DNA of 64,000 bases from Mastigias papua (Eukaryota > Cnidaria > Scyphozoa > Rhizostomeae > Mastigiidae): contig OZ025267.1 in NCBI GenBank assembly GCA_964019165.1, forward strand, positions 6,694,252-6,758,251. The letters are read 5' to 3'. Position numbers and translations under genes: made by a program. The notes beneath the pieces are model-generated. The model saw only the letters and a list, made by a program, of their open reading frames with translations, was not told where the DNA came from and did not search any database. Shown here piece by piece: positions 22,401-43,286 of this stretch (within the stretch, counting starts at the first letter, position 1; every line of letters begins with the position of its first letter).

Positions 22401-24217
22401 TCTTTATCTATGCAATTTTCCTGTGTTACGGGGAAAAACTGCAGTTCCTGTTCTTTGCTACTATTCGGGCCTTCCCCCGTACTGTTCAGATTATCTTTAG
22501 ACTGCACTATAGTAGACTCAGTTGCTGGAGCATGGATATCTGAAAAAGCGCTGGGTATAGCCCCAGCCTTGCCTGCACTACAACCAGCAGCGTTTGTGCT
22601 ACTTGACAAAACTGGACTGTTAATACTTTCTCCAGGTGATATCTGCGGTATGGCAACAGTGATAGCCGCATCGGAGACTGTGGGCATAATTCTGCTCTCA
22701 AGAACTTTATCTTGATTCTTCGGGGAGGTGCTGGCACTACTTATTGTCGTTGATGCAATACTTCCAGCTAATGCAAGGCAGGCTGTTTGCGGAGTTAAGC
22801 CAGCAACATTTTCTCCAAACAAGGAGCTCTGGGAGGTCGCTAAGATCGTTTTGTCAGCTAAGACAGCTACACTCTCTGTCAACGATGACATGTTTGTGTT
22901 CTGTTTGGCCATGCTACCTAATTGCACCGGTGGTACAACGTTGCCCCCCAGTATTGAGCTCTGATTCTCCGGTCTATTTCCAATTAAAGCTGATTGAGCA
23001 GTATTACCACCTGTTTCTATCACAGAGGCTGCAGCATCAATTGAGACAAAACTATCATCCAACAAAGATGCAGAACTTCCAGCGTCAATAGGCTTACTGG
23101 CTACTGCTACAAGAGGCCTGATTCCGGATAGAACAGTTGTAGGGCTACCTGTAGGCAATGATACAGCAGTAGGTATAGCATTTTCTAACGGGATGAAACC
23201 AGTGTCCAGAGAAGGTGCTTTATTCACCTTTTTTAAAGGTATTCTTTGAACAACAGGTACTGACCTTGGAAGATTTCCACTGTCTTGTGACAAAGATGTC
23301 TGTGTACAGTTTTGCTCAGTAACAACTATGTTTCCAGCGCTGTCCTTTAAACAGCAGTCCACAGATTCAGGTTGTAAACGATTCTGTTGGATAGTAGTAT
23401 CACATGGTTTTGCTACGATCGATCCAATGGTTTCTTGCACACACGTTTGGGTCCCATTCACTTTACATGGTGTATTTGAACTACTCTCTAGAATGAACAC
23501 GTCCTTTTGTGGATACAATCTCACTACAGTCTCGTTTGTGGCTGACTCATCAAGTGATTTATTAAAACGCCTTAAAAGCAGCTTCATTAGAGACTGTACT
23601 TTAAGTGATATTGGCAAGCCACTAAGACGTATTCTTGGGTTGAATGCGAGCTTTTGCGCCATAATCCATTCTCTGTTTGTTCTAGGGTATAATTCGACAT
23701 CGATTTTTTCAGGGATTGCTTCTTGCTCTTTATTAGACTTATCCTCATCATCCGAAAGCTTTTTCAGAAACCTACAGTTTGGAGGCTTAATACGGATTTT
23801 TCTTCCTTTATAACGAACAGTTGTTGACCCAGTCCTGACTAATTCATCCAATCTTTTCAAGTCTTTCTTGCCAAAATCGCGACATTTCTTCCGTAGTTCA
23901 TCGTAGCAAATCATACAATAAACCTCATGATGAATCCGTTTACTTTCACTGGGCTGCAGACTGACAACTTTGGATATTTGTTTCAGGGTGCGGTAGTAAA
24001 AAAATCGGATTTGATCCTTATTCCTTGGCTCACAATCTATTCCAGACTTCCCCTTTGCTTTAGCTTTCTTGTCCATAAAGGAGCAAATTTTATCGAAGTC
24101 TTTGCCAAATTCCGATACAGCTTCAAAGAACAAGTCTTTATCAGCCTTTGCCCATTGGCGCTTCTGTTTACCCTTGGATTCTGTGTCAAACTCCTCCAAT
24201 TCCATAGCATTGTGATC
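13474..24217 (-). CDS. CRAMP1: CRAMP1 (Cramped-like), SANT-domain chromatin protein
   Basis: Start codon at 24205 (MELEEFDTESK), in an exon beginning after a splice acceptor at 24218, so an untranslated upstream exon is likely. Exons: 24217-21784, 21278-20620, eight small exons (19681-14542, listed separately), 14158-14102, an uncertain exon near 13925, and 13779-13474 with TGA. Product about 1250-1265 residues; human CRAMP1 is similar in length. Residues about 12-80 form the SANT domain (KQKRQWAKADKDLFFEAVSE, NKDQIRFFYYRTLKQISK). Then come the conserved TTVRYKGRKIRIKPP block, a long low-complexity Ser/Thr/Ala region, DSQWFGGE, and the C-terminal SLMNENSIDYIRKF, which mirrors human CMMNENSIDYISRF. 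Cramped proteins are nuclear and, in flies and mammals, support linker histone H1 expression. Identity rests on several motifs in collinear order. Confidence 0.93.
13869..13925 (-). CDS. CRAMP1: Probable CRAMP1 exon with unclear donor
   Basis: After an acceptor at 13926 the minus strand reads MKSDSSHNSGIAKAEI in frame with the preceding exon, and human CRAMP1 has a comparable Ser-rich stretch just before MMNENSID. The best-looking donor (GTATCT after 13858) would break the frame. The in-frame options are GTGCAC after 13878 or GTGGGA after 13869, both weak. It could be a skipped or alternative exon. Confidence 0.45.
14542..15409 (-). CDS. CRAMP1: CRAMP1 repeat module 4 (exons of 31 and 44 nt)
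   Basis: Exon 15379-15409 (31 nt, phase 0 to 1) encodes STELSIGKFL. Exon 14542-14585 (44 nt, phase 1 to 0) encodes GALQGDDSAKSQITM across the junction. Sites are TGTAG/GTATGT and TTTAG/GTACGT. The sum of 75 nt is in frame and leads into exon 14158-14102 (VEPPKPCNPDSLLMKPDTD, phase 0 to 0). Confidence 0.78.
15901..16740 (-). CDS. CRAMP1: CRAMP1 repeat module 3 (exons of 31 and 35 nt)
   Basis: Exon 16710-16740 (31 nt, phase 0 to 1) encodes VSDVSLGPLL. Exon 15901-15935 (35 nt, phase 1 to 0) encodes DTKDDNNKDKRQ across the junction. Sites are TTTAG/GTATGA and CTTAG/GTAAAC. The sum of 66 nt is in frame. The second exon is very short and highly charged; it is the least certain of the set on its own, but its phases fit exactly. 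Confidence 0.75.
16989..17213. mobile_element. MITE with ACCGCACAC ends and AAGACGAAGATTTTTG repeats
   Basis: The ends AAGCCTACCGCACACAGCAG and, inverted, CTGCCGTGTGCGGTGGCCTT enclose about 225 bp. The interior repeats CAAAGACGAAGATTTTTG three times and carries CAAAGACTGTCTTTGA. It is non-coding, in a CRAMP1 intron. Confidence 0.75.
17559..18577. mobile_element. About 1 kb non-autonomous element with AAAAAGTA(A/C)GTAA ends
   Basis: The left end GAGTTATTCAAAAAGTAAGT and the right end (read inverted) GAGGGTCATTTAAAAAGTAC are similar. They are flanked by CTAG on both sides, so the duplication may be TA or CTAG. Runs of C (CCCCCC) follow the left end and precede the right end. No transposase frame is seen. 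Confidence 0.55.
18874..19302 (-). CDS. CRAMP1: CRAMP1 repeat module 2 (exons of 31 and 50 nt)
   Basis: Exon 19272-19302 (31 nt, phase 0 to 1) encodes ASGFSIGSLL. Exon 18874-18923 (50 nt, phase 1 to 0) encodes NVPGEKKGQEASLSPSQ across the junction. Sites are AACAG/GTGAGT and CTAAG/GTATGG. The total of 81 nt keeps the frame. It is a duplicate of module 1 by length, phase and the F-S-I-G-x-L-L motif. Confidence 0.8.
19421..19681 (-). CDS. CRAMP1: CRAMP1 repeat module 1 (exons of 31 and 47 nt)
   Basis: Exon 19651-19681 (31 nt, phase 0 to 1) encodes MAEISIGGIL. Exon 19421-19467 (47 nt, phase 1 to 0) encodes DVGSLKDVAKGSDSSQ, the D being split by the intron. Splice sites are TGTAG/GTAAGA and TTCAG/GTTTGT. 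The module follows ..QWFGGE from exon 21278-20620 in phase, and 78 nt is a multiple of 3. It occupies the place of human SSLSSLFASF. Confidence 0.85.
20365..20575. repeat. ATAAT/ATTAT palindromic microsatellite
   Basis: About 85 bp of ATAAT repeat turns into about 120 bp of the complementary TATTA repeat, giving a large AT-only hairpin. It lies in the CRAMP1 intron, starting 44 bp past the donor of exon 21278-20620. Confidence 0.9.
21443..21597. mobile_element. Palindromic MITE family, half copy
   Basis: The terminus AGTCTGTTGGTACTACAGAA continues through the CGAAAAAGCG and CGTCAGAGTATGAAACGTCG blocks to the central AGATGCGGGT. This is one arm of the element at 2162-2431. Intronic in CRAMP1. 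Confidence 0.75.
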
Positions 24218-24410
24218 TGTTGAAATAGATTCCAAAACCAGTCGATAAGGACATAGCATAAACCTGCTTTATATGAAACATACATAGATTCAGCTTAGTT
24301 AACGACCTAGGAAACGAAAACGGGCCTAAACTGATAGAAAATGAACTTGATATTGCTATTGTTATAATAAAACTTTACAAAGCTATCAATATTCAATCTA
24401 ATCATTTAAT

Positions 24411-25105
24411 ATGAATCTCAACATGCAAAAACATATAACGGAGATGTGTCGAAAAGCAATGTATGGATTGTACAGATTGAAACAAGTGAGGAAAGTTTTA
24501 ACAGATGAAGCTGCAGAAACAATAGCTGTGGGTATAGTGATGTCCCACCTAGACTATTCGAATGCAATCTTGATTGGCCTACCAAAACATGAAATTAATA
24601 GGCTGCAAAGAGTACAGGTGTTAGCTGCCAGAGCTGTACTAGGAAGGAAAGCTCATGAAAGTAGCACAAGATGTCTTAAACAACTTCATTGGTTACCTAT
24701 ACATCTCAGAATTGAACACAAAGTTCTAACTCTAGTTTTTAAGGCACTGAAAGGCACAGCTCCTCAATATCTAAAAGATATGCTGAAGCTAAGTAAGAGT
24801 GTGAGACTATTAAGATCAAACAATATGTATATGAAACTAGATATTCCCAGAGTAAAGAGAGAGTCATTTGCAAACAGATCATTTAGTGTAATGGGACCAC
24901 GACTGTGGAATGACATTCCTAATGATTTAAAACAATGTGTTAATGTTGAAACATTCAAGAAAAAGTTAAAGACCTTTCTTTTTAATAAGTTTTAGATGGA
25001 CATTTTAAGCTTTTAGGAACTTTTAGGAACTGTGAAGCGCACTTGAAGATGTTATATCAAAAATGCGCTATATTAAGTGATTTATTTGTATTTGTATTTG
25101 TAAAC
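24411..25105 (+). mobile_element. LINE (CR1/L2-type) 3' fragment
   Basis: A 194-codon frame encodes the C-terminal part of a non-LTR reverse transcriptase (MSHLDYSNAILIGLPKHEI, LQRVQVLAARAVLG, LHWLPIHLRIEHKVLTLVFK, GPRLWNDIPNDLKQ). The catalytic palm is absent, so the copy is 5'-truncated. After the stop come the typical GCGCTATATTAAGTG block and a TATTTG-rich 3' tail at 25080-25102. Confidence 0.85.
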
Positions 25106-25845
25106 TATTCATTCAATATGATGTTACAAATACAATTAAAATAAGATTTTAATTAAATAACAAAAGCAACCCTATTTCAAAAACATATATAAACTACTCA
25201 TTCAATATGATGTTATAAATATAACCAAAATAGGATCATAATAAAATAATAAAGCAACCATATTTTATCATACTTAAGGTATAAACCTCTCAGCATATGA
25301 AGCATCTGCCAATAGAGTAGATAGAAAATGTACAATAGGCTTGAGAGAGAATGAAATGTAAAAAGCTAGGCAAATACATATTGAATAGAAAAAAACAATC
25401 CAGAGTATTAGCTGAATGACACAATTTACTAATACAGCTTTAACTAGCTGTCAGTAGAGCTAGTGGTGCAAGAGCAGAGCTTAGATGCCAAGAAGTACTA
25501 GAGATAGCCTCACAGCTCATCAATAACTACTCTTGTAGGTGTATTCAGAGTGATAGAACTTTGTAAACAGGCTCTAAAACCTTGTATAATGACAACACAA
25601 GGAAGTTAAAGAGCACAATATCTATAAAATAAGATAGGTGGTCAAGAACTATCTATGGTAAGATATACAGACTACATTATGCAATCAAAAGAGAAAGACC
25701 ATATCAAAATCCAGTTAACTAAAAAGAGGAAGAAAGACCAACAATCATGCAATGATGGCTGAAGCAAGTATCACAGTAATACAGACAGTCATTTACAGAT
25801 TTCTATTCAAAGATGATCATGATTCAAGTAGAGTATTATATAGAG

Positions 25846-26125
25846 CAGACTTGGGAACTATGTGGCCTATGGACCACATATAGCCTTTTAGTTGACTATG
25901 GCAAGCCTGTGAAATGTTAATTGGAAAGTTGCAGAAGAATATTTCATAACTTTTCTCATGCATGCACTAAAGTTGCTTTTACTTAGAAGTTGTTTTTTAT
26001 TCACACTCATAAACAACCAACTAATATTATGTAGAACAGAGTTCAGCCTTTTTGCCTGGTCCTCCATCCTGTATACTCTGTTTCTCACGTGGTTCCACAG
26101 CAAAAATAGTTGCCCAACCCAGACA
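25846..26125. mobile_element. hAT-like MITE (CAGACTTGGG ends)
   Basis: The left end CAGACTTGGGAACTATGTGG is matched, inverted, by CAACTATTTTTGC-type sequence from the right end (AATAGTTGCCCAACCCAGAC). The element is about 280 bp and non-coding. A convincing target duplication is not visible. Confidence 0.5.
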
Positions 26126-26458
26126 TAGATGAATGTGCTGACAATGAATCTATTCATAAACAATTTAAAAAGTAACATATCCTATAATTGAAATAGATAC
26201 CACAACAAACAAGTCTTGATGTAAAATCAGGCCTTTCAATGAGACACTCCTGATTGCGCATGAGCACGCAGGCACGCGCCCAGCTCAGTCCACGCACTCA
26301 ACATGTCGCTCGCACCAGCTTTATCAAAGATGCACATCCAAGTACCAAGGAAAGCTCTCACAACTGAATGCTTAGCGCGCAAACAACCCCACGCAGGCGA
26401 TTGGCAGTGTGCGTCAAAGTTACTCATTGAAAGACCTGTAAAATATGTAGTACTGTAC

Positions 26459-26688
26459 CTTCATCTTTGTCTTTTTTCTCATTTTCATTCTTCTGCTGCT
26501 CTTCTTTTTCTTTTCTCTGGCGTTCCTCACTTTTCTTGTTTAATATTAATTCTTTCTTCTTGCTTAGTCTGAGGCTCTTCTTAGTACTGGTTTTTTTGAC
26601 ACTCTCGAGATCATTTGAAATGGTATCATCAGCATGTGCCATACTCAAAATGACCATATTAACTCCTACCACACTTCCATTTCCATCT
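26459..26688 (-). CDS. Possible lysine-rich exon of an unidentified gene
   Basis: The minus strand is open for 76 codons between an acceptor (TTTTAAG) and a donor (GAAG/GTACAG). It encodes ..SNDLESVKKTSTKKSLRL followed by a Lys/Glu/Gln-rich stretch (NKKSEERQRKEKEEQQK) that looks like a charged coiled coil. I do not recognise a family, and no flanking exons with matching phase were found. It may be a chance open frame. Confidence 0.25.
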
Positions 26689-29112
26689 CTTAAAACAAGA
26701 AATTCCATAAATTATGAACAAACAAAGACTCTAACTACACTTAACTATAGGTTGCTATGAACCAAAATGACTATTGAGATAAAAAATGGGCACTCCATAA
26801 CTACAACCAAGGCAATAAATCAGCACATAAAACATAGAGAAACATAGATTGAAAATACAAAATAGTAAAGAGTAAGGAAAATGGCAAATGAACATGAAAT
26901 TAGTGATCTTATGATTGCACTTTTCCCAACCACTGCCTATTGTAGTGTGGTCTGGGAAAACCAGAATGTGGTCTAGGAAGTTCAAAAGTGTGGTTAACTT
27001 TTGATATTGTTGAAAATCTGCTTAATTTTCTGTTAAATAATGCTAAATGTTCTTCCTAGTATACCATGAGAAGTTTAGAAAAGACTTTGCAATCTTGGAA
27101 AATCAGATTGTGGTCTAGGAAATTCAAAATTGTGTGTAGTTAACTTTTGATAATGTTGAAACTCTGAAGTACCTTTCATCTTATGATAAACTTTTGCAAT
27201 ACCTCATGGTATACTAAGAATGTATATCACCATCATTTAACATAAGGTTAAGCAACAGAGGGTAATACCAGCAAGCTCGTGTAACAGGGTGAGGTCACCA
27301 AAAACTTTGTGAAAGGTGTAGCCAATGTTTATCATAGCATGGTGTGGTTTTTGACAAAAATTTTGTTAAAATAGGCACTGTTTCAAACTACTCATAATAT
27401 CTACAACACAGATCTACCAAGATATTATACATGTAGCTAGCCTTAAGTACAACACTTGGAAGTCTTCTGAATAACAGTAAATAGCCAACATGAGGTTGTT
27501 ACCAGATACTGGAATCAGCCTCCAGTCGTCAAGCAATCTGTTACATTGTGATAGCCTGAACTGGCTAAGAAAATACAAATATAACACAATGTGAAAGCTA
27601 TAATCCATATTTTTTCAAAACAAGCTGCAAAAGCACTCTATGTATAAAAAGTGAGTAATATACTCCTACTTTGCCTCCTATCATTACCATGTCACTAATT
27701 CTAAATCTACTGCCAAAACATAAGGAATGCTATGTCAAAAGAAACAACCATATTCAATAAATGCTATATAAAAAATAGGCATTTATCTCCTTAAAGCCGA
27801 TCTAATTGAAGATTCAAGCAAAGAAAGTGATCTATTCAACATTGAAAGATCCCTTCTTCGCACAAATTGGCATGAACAGACAAAAACATATATAAATTCA
27901 TGGTTTTAAAGTACAGGGATAAACATGGTGACGACAAGCAAACCAGATTCTACATGTAACAAGTCTAAAAACCAAAAACAATATAAAACTATTGATGATA
28001 TGTTCCGTCATTCTGCTAGTAGGCCTTGACAGCAGGCTTGCATTATATTAAACCAACACCATATGAATGAAAACACCAAGAGGCCAAGCCTATTTGGGAC
28101 CACAACCAAAACAACTCTTCAAGATTTTACGCAGGAACATAAATGTGCCTGGTCGCTATATCAGACCTTGGCCTAGTCGTTAAAGTGCTGCTCCATCTTT
28201 ATACGGACACGAAATAAGTCTCAACATGTAGACAATGATGGGTGACATTGGCAGCACAGATTCGCCTAGAATCTGTCAAACTAATATTAGAAGACAAAAA
28301 TGTTTCAAAATACTTGAACGCTGGTGGGGGGTTTAGGTTTCAATTTTTCTGTTGATTTTCATTATACCCACAGTATACAATTACCGTTCGGATAACTTCG
28401 CAGGATTCACTTGGCATTCATATTTCAAAAATGAAAGTATATCACCAAGCCATTAAATATCGATATTCTACTGTAAGGCTATTATGAAGTATGCAGTGTA
28501 ACCCATTATGAACAGGCCTTTTCCGATTCATCTCAAAGAAATACAGTTTGGCACAAACAGTCTCAGCGATTCTCTGTCTAAAAACAAGATGGACGACACC
28601 CAAAGTTATACTTTAATACAACTCTAGGCATCTGTCAAATTGAGGAGATGTCTTTTGAGGTAAAACTGCCAGGTAAAGATAAGAAACTCCTGTTCACCTT
28701 CTTCCGAAGCAATACCTCTTTTAATGCAATCTTTATCTCCTCCTACAAAAGATAGCTGGCAGAAGCCGCACGTTTCATAAACAACAGATCTTTGGTAATT
28801 CCTTTTGGCCGATGAATTTCGCGGGAGAGAACTCAACTGCTGCCTCTCTTACGTACAGCCTCGTTTTTTCCATTGCAGTATATTTATCTATGATTTATCC
28901 TACTGTTCGCTACAAAAGACGTCTTATCGAAAAAAGTCTTTTTTTAGATGTCAGTGATCTATCCACAAATGCGACCCGGCAGAGTTTACATGGTCTACAA
29001 TAAAGTGTCTGGGGTCAAGCAGTCGTCATATGTTTTTGTACAGTTTTAATTGTGTCTTTCACTGTTTTGCTAATATTGTACCTCCAGATCCCTAAGAGTC
29101 TGTGCCAAATCC

Positions 29113-29481
29113 ATACATACATACATACATACATACATACATACATACATACATACATACATACATACATACATACATACATACATACATACATACATAC
29201 ATACATACATACATACATACATACATACATACATACATACATACATACATACATACATACATACATACATACATACATACATACATACATACATACATAC
29301 ATACATACATACATACATACATACATACATACATACATACATACATACATACATACATACATACATACATACATACATACATACATACATACATACATAC
29401 ATACATACATACATACATACATACATACATACATACATACATACATACATACATACATACATACATACATACATACATACA

Positions 29482-29511
<30 letters not shown>
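29113..29511. repeat. CATA tetranucleotide array, about 100 copies
   Basis: Nearly 400 bp of pure CATA (ATAC), about 860 bp upstream of the ILK start codon. The long IHTY and MYVC reading frames on both strands are products of the repeat and not genes. Confidence 0.97.
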
Positions 29512-29513
<2 letters not shown>

Positions 29514-30369
29514 ACTATATCTAATGGGATGGAAAGATATCTCCCAGCATGCTCTGATTTGATCAATCTAATAGGTTGATGAATAAACCTGAATTGAATC
29601 TGGTCTCCAGGAGACTCAAAACCTAGGCTAACTGTTATAAGTACTATATGGATAATTAATCTGAATTACTCCGTGGGAATAGAGCTTTGAAATGAAAATA
29701 AAATGCGGGGATTACACAAGGGAAGTACTAGGGGAAAGAGAGTGAATTCAAATTTTTCACTAAAAAGCTTTTTCTACCTAATACTGAAATTTTCTTAATT
29801 TTTCATTATCCCATTACTGAAACTTTCCTCAGACTGTCTTAGTGAGAATATCAGTCTTTCAAATGCTTTTCACTAGAAATTATTGCTTTCTTGCTTTAGG
29901 AAACTTCAGGAATTTTAAGACACACTTAAGAACAATTTGAGACTGGATTTGAAGAAATATTAAGAAGAATCCAGGCTGAAGGGAGAAAGTCTGTTTCTTA
30001 TAAAAAGCGTGTAAGAGAGTAAGGTGCTTGCGGGAACATTGCTCTCCATAGGTACATACGGATTTAGCGGTAAATGAGTTAACAGGATTGACATTTGTGA
30101 TAGGGGGCAAAACATCGGAGCTGGAGAACCATTTGGAGGGCTGGAAGGGGGGCCGAAGCTCCCCCAGTTAGTAGGTGTAAACTGGCCCTGTTGAGACAAA
30201 ACCGGGACGGGTCCACAACGATCTTGTTGCTGCGCAGGTGCATAAAGGAGATGACCACTGGAACGGAAATGAGCCGAGACCATCCCAAAGTAAGTATGCC
30301 CTGCTTAGCGAGATTAGCTTTCATTATTTACATGGTTTAATTCAGAACGCAACTTCTGAATGAAATGAT

Positions 30370-41160
<10,791 letters not shown>

Positions 41161-43286
41161 CTGTGATGCCGCAGGGGAGTATCATGGGCCTTTGGGAGGT
41201 TGCCTGTCTTAGATCACGACAAGGACCATGCGCGACTGTTATATGTAGTTCGTTTAAAACACACTGTAGTTATCATATATCGAATACATCTTGACCATGT
41301 TTTTTAATGTAGGTATTAATTGTAAAAAAACAATTCATCAATTCGACAAAATCTCTATAGTATATTTAATGGACTAAATGTATATCCTCATGTTGTATTC
41401 ACCACTTTGTTAGCCATTTGCCAACTCTAACTGTGGTATCCCGTAACTTTTCATTTCATCCTTTGTTTTTTGTATAATTCTGTATTTAGTTGTTTGGTAG
41501 AACCCAAATCAAAATGGACGAAATTGTCTCTCTCCTAATTGTTTTGAATATACAATGTCTACAAATTCACTGTGTTTTGCAAAGGTTTTGTTATTGTTCT
41601 TACATCAATAACTTTGTGGTGAGTATTATTTCTTCGCCAAAGATTTAAGACTTTCCTTGAAGACTAATATCCCAATGGCAATTATTTTTTACGTTAGTTT
41701 ACAGAAGAACGTTCAGATTTCTATTGAACTGCGTGTGCTTTTTTAACTTCTGCAATATGTACGAAGTGTTACTACTAGGCGTACCTTTATTCAAAATTTG
41801 ATGTGATTTTGTCAAGCCATCAATGCTTCAGAATAGCTGTCATAGTTGATATTAATACATTTCCTTATGCTTCTTTTTCTTCTTTTCTTTATGTCCTATG
41901 TCCTTTTAAGACGGGCGATTGTCTCTCTATAGCTTCCTGTCATATCCTGTCCGGTCCTGTCCTTTTTTCAGTAGGCCTAGTTCCTTAAGCCACTCCCTCC
42001 TTGTCCATGCTGTACACATTCAGAGGCCCATGTGCTTAAACTTGTCAGATAATTTGTCCGTGGACTTCTGCCTTTCTTCTCATCAATGCGTCCCGCAAGT
42101 GTTAAATTCTCTAAACCCCCATTCCTCATTATATGTCCCCAAATTCAATTTCCTTTACACAGGGGGATTTATGTTACAAATTGTTCCGTCAGGTTTTACG
42201 GTTCCATAATTAAGCAGTAATTAGGAGTAAGTGATACAGGAACGCTTTTGAATTTCTCTCTTGGAATGCGTGAACTCTGTGACACGTGTTTCATGTCGAC
42301 ATTGACTCATTGAGACATAAGTTGTGGCCAAGAAGTCTCATAGGTTTCTTTCTGTTTTTACATTAACTGTATTATGGCTATAAGCCACGCATTCATAAAC
42401 TGCTTCTCTGCATTCATCCGTAGTACATTTTTTTTATAAGAGCAATTTTATAAGAACACGAGAAATTATGAACAAGCTGATGAAGAAACACTGGCGTAAA
42501 ATGCTTTGAAACTGATCACAAAACTTTTTAAACTCTACAATATTTGCCAAAAGTCCTCGAAAACCCTAACCATCAGTGTGTAAAAAGCAGTAAGTGTATC
42601 AAGACTTTTGGCAAGGATTATACACCTGTAAGAACGCATATCTTTTGTCTTCTGCTCACGTTATTAGAAATAATGCCTGTTTCACAACATACCCAATATT
42701 TTTATTGTATATTGTCCCAAATGTCTTAATTGTCTACACCCCAATGATTTAAGAACAGATTAAGAACAATTCAATCTCAAAATTTTGGACAAATTACGAA
42801 CAGCCAGCTTGAACCTCGATTTTACTGGTTCTTATACACAAAAGAATGTATTTCAATTGTTGCTATTGTATTTTGGGACCCTACGCATTTTTATTTCTAC
42901 ATGAAGTAACGTAGAAAGCCTCTTTTCTTTAAACTCGGAAATATATTGCCCGAATATAGTCTCCAACTGCAACACGAAAAACCATAATTTTGTAAATAAG
43001 GGGGTAGTTGTGAAATAACAATGCGGCATTTTAACTTTAATAAGTTGCTTTACCACCAGACATCAGGGCAAACTGGGATTAGGAAAGAATAAGGGTCTGT
43101 GGGCGTGTGTGTGTGTGTGAAATTATTTTACATCGATTTTATTTCTGGTTTACAAATATACATATATATACACGTAAACTAATCTAAATCGATAACTAAG
43201 TAATCATAAATAAAGAAAAAAATATTTTTGAATTTTATTTGCAATCTAAATGAAAAGATACTAATTTCTATATATACATTTACATA

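Larger units (their letters stand above)
24218..30369. other. Gene-poor region between CRAMP1 and ILK
   Basis: The two genes are divergent here. The region holds a LINE fragment (24411-25105), a hAT-like MITE (25846-26125), one tentative exon (26459-26688), a long CATA microsatellite (29113-29511), and the CRAMP1 and ILK promoters. I found no other conserved coding sequence. Confidence 0.6.

Noticed and set aside
22155..24223. Plus-strand frames of 77-161 codons opposite the large CRAMP1 exon
   Set aside because: Shadows of the minus-strand coding exon.
28624..28836. Minus-strand frame starting MSSLPRNSS
   Set aside because: Unrecognised; splicing into a second frame (EEIKIALKEV..) is possible but nothing supports it.
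29015..29579. Frames of 136-183 codons with IHTY or MYVC repeats
   Set aside because: They read only the CATA array in different frames and have no unique sequence.
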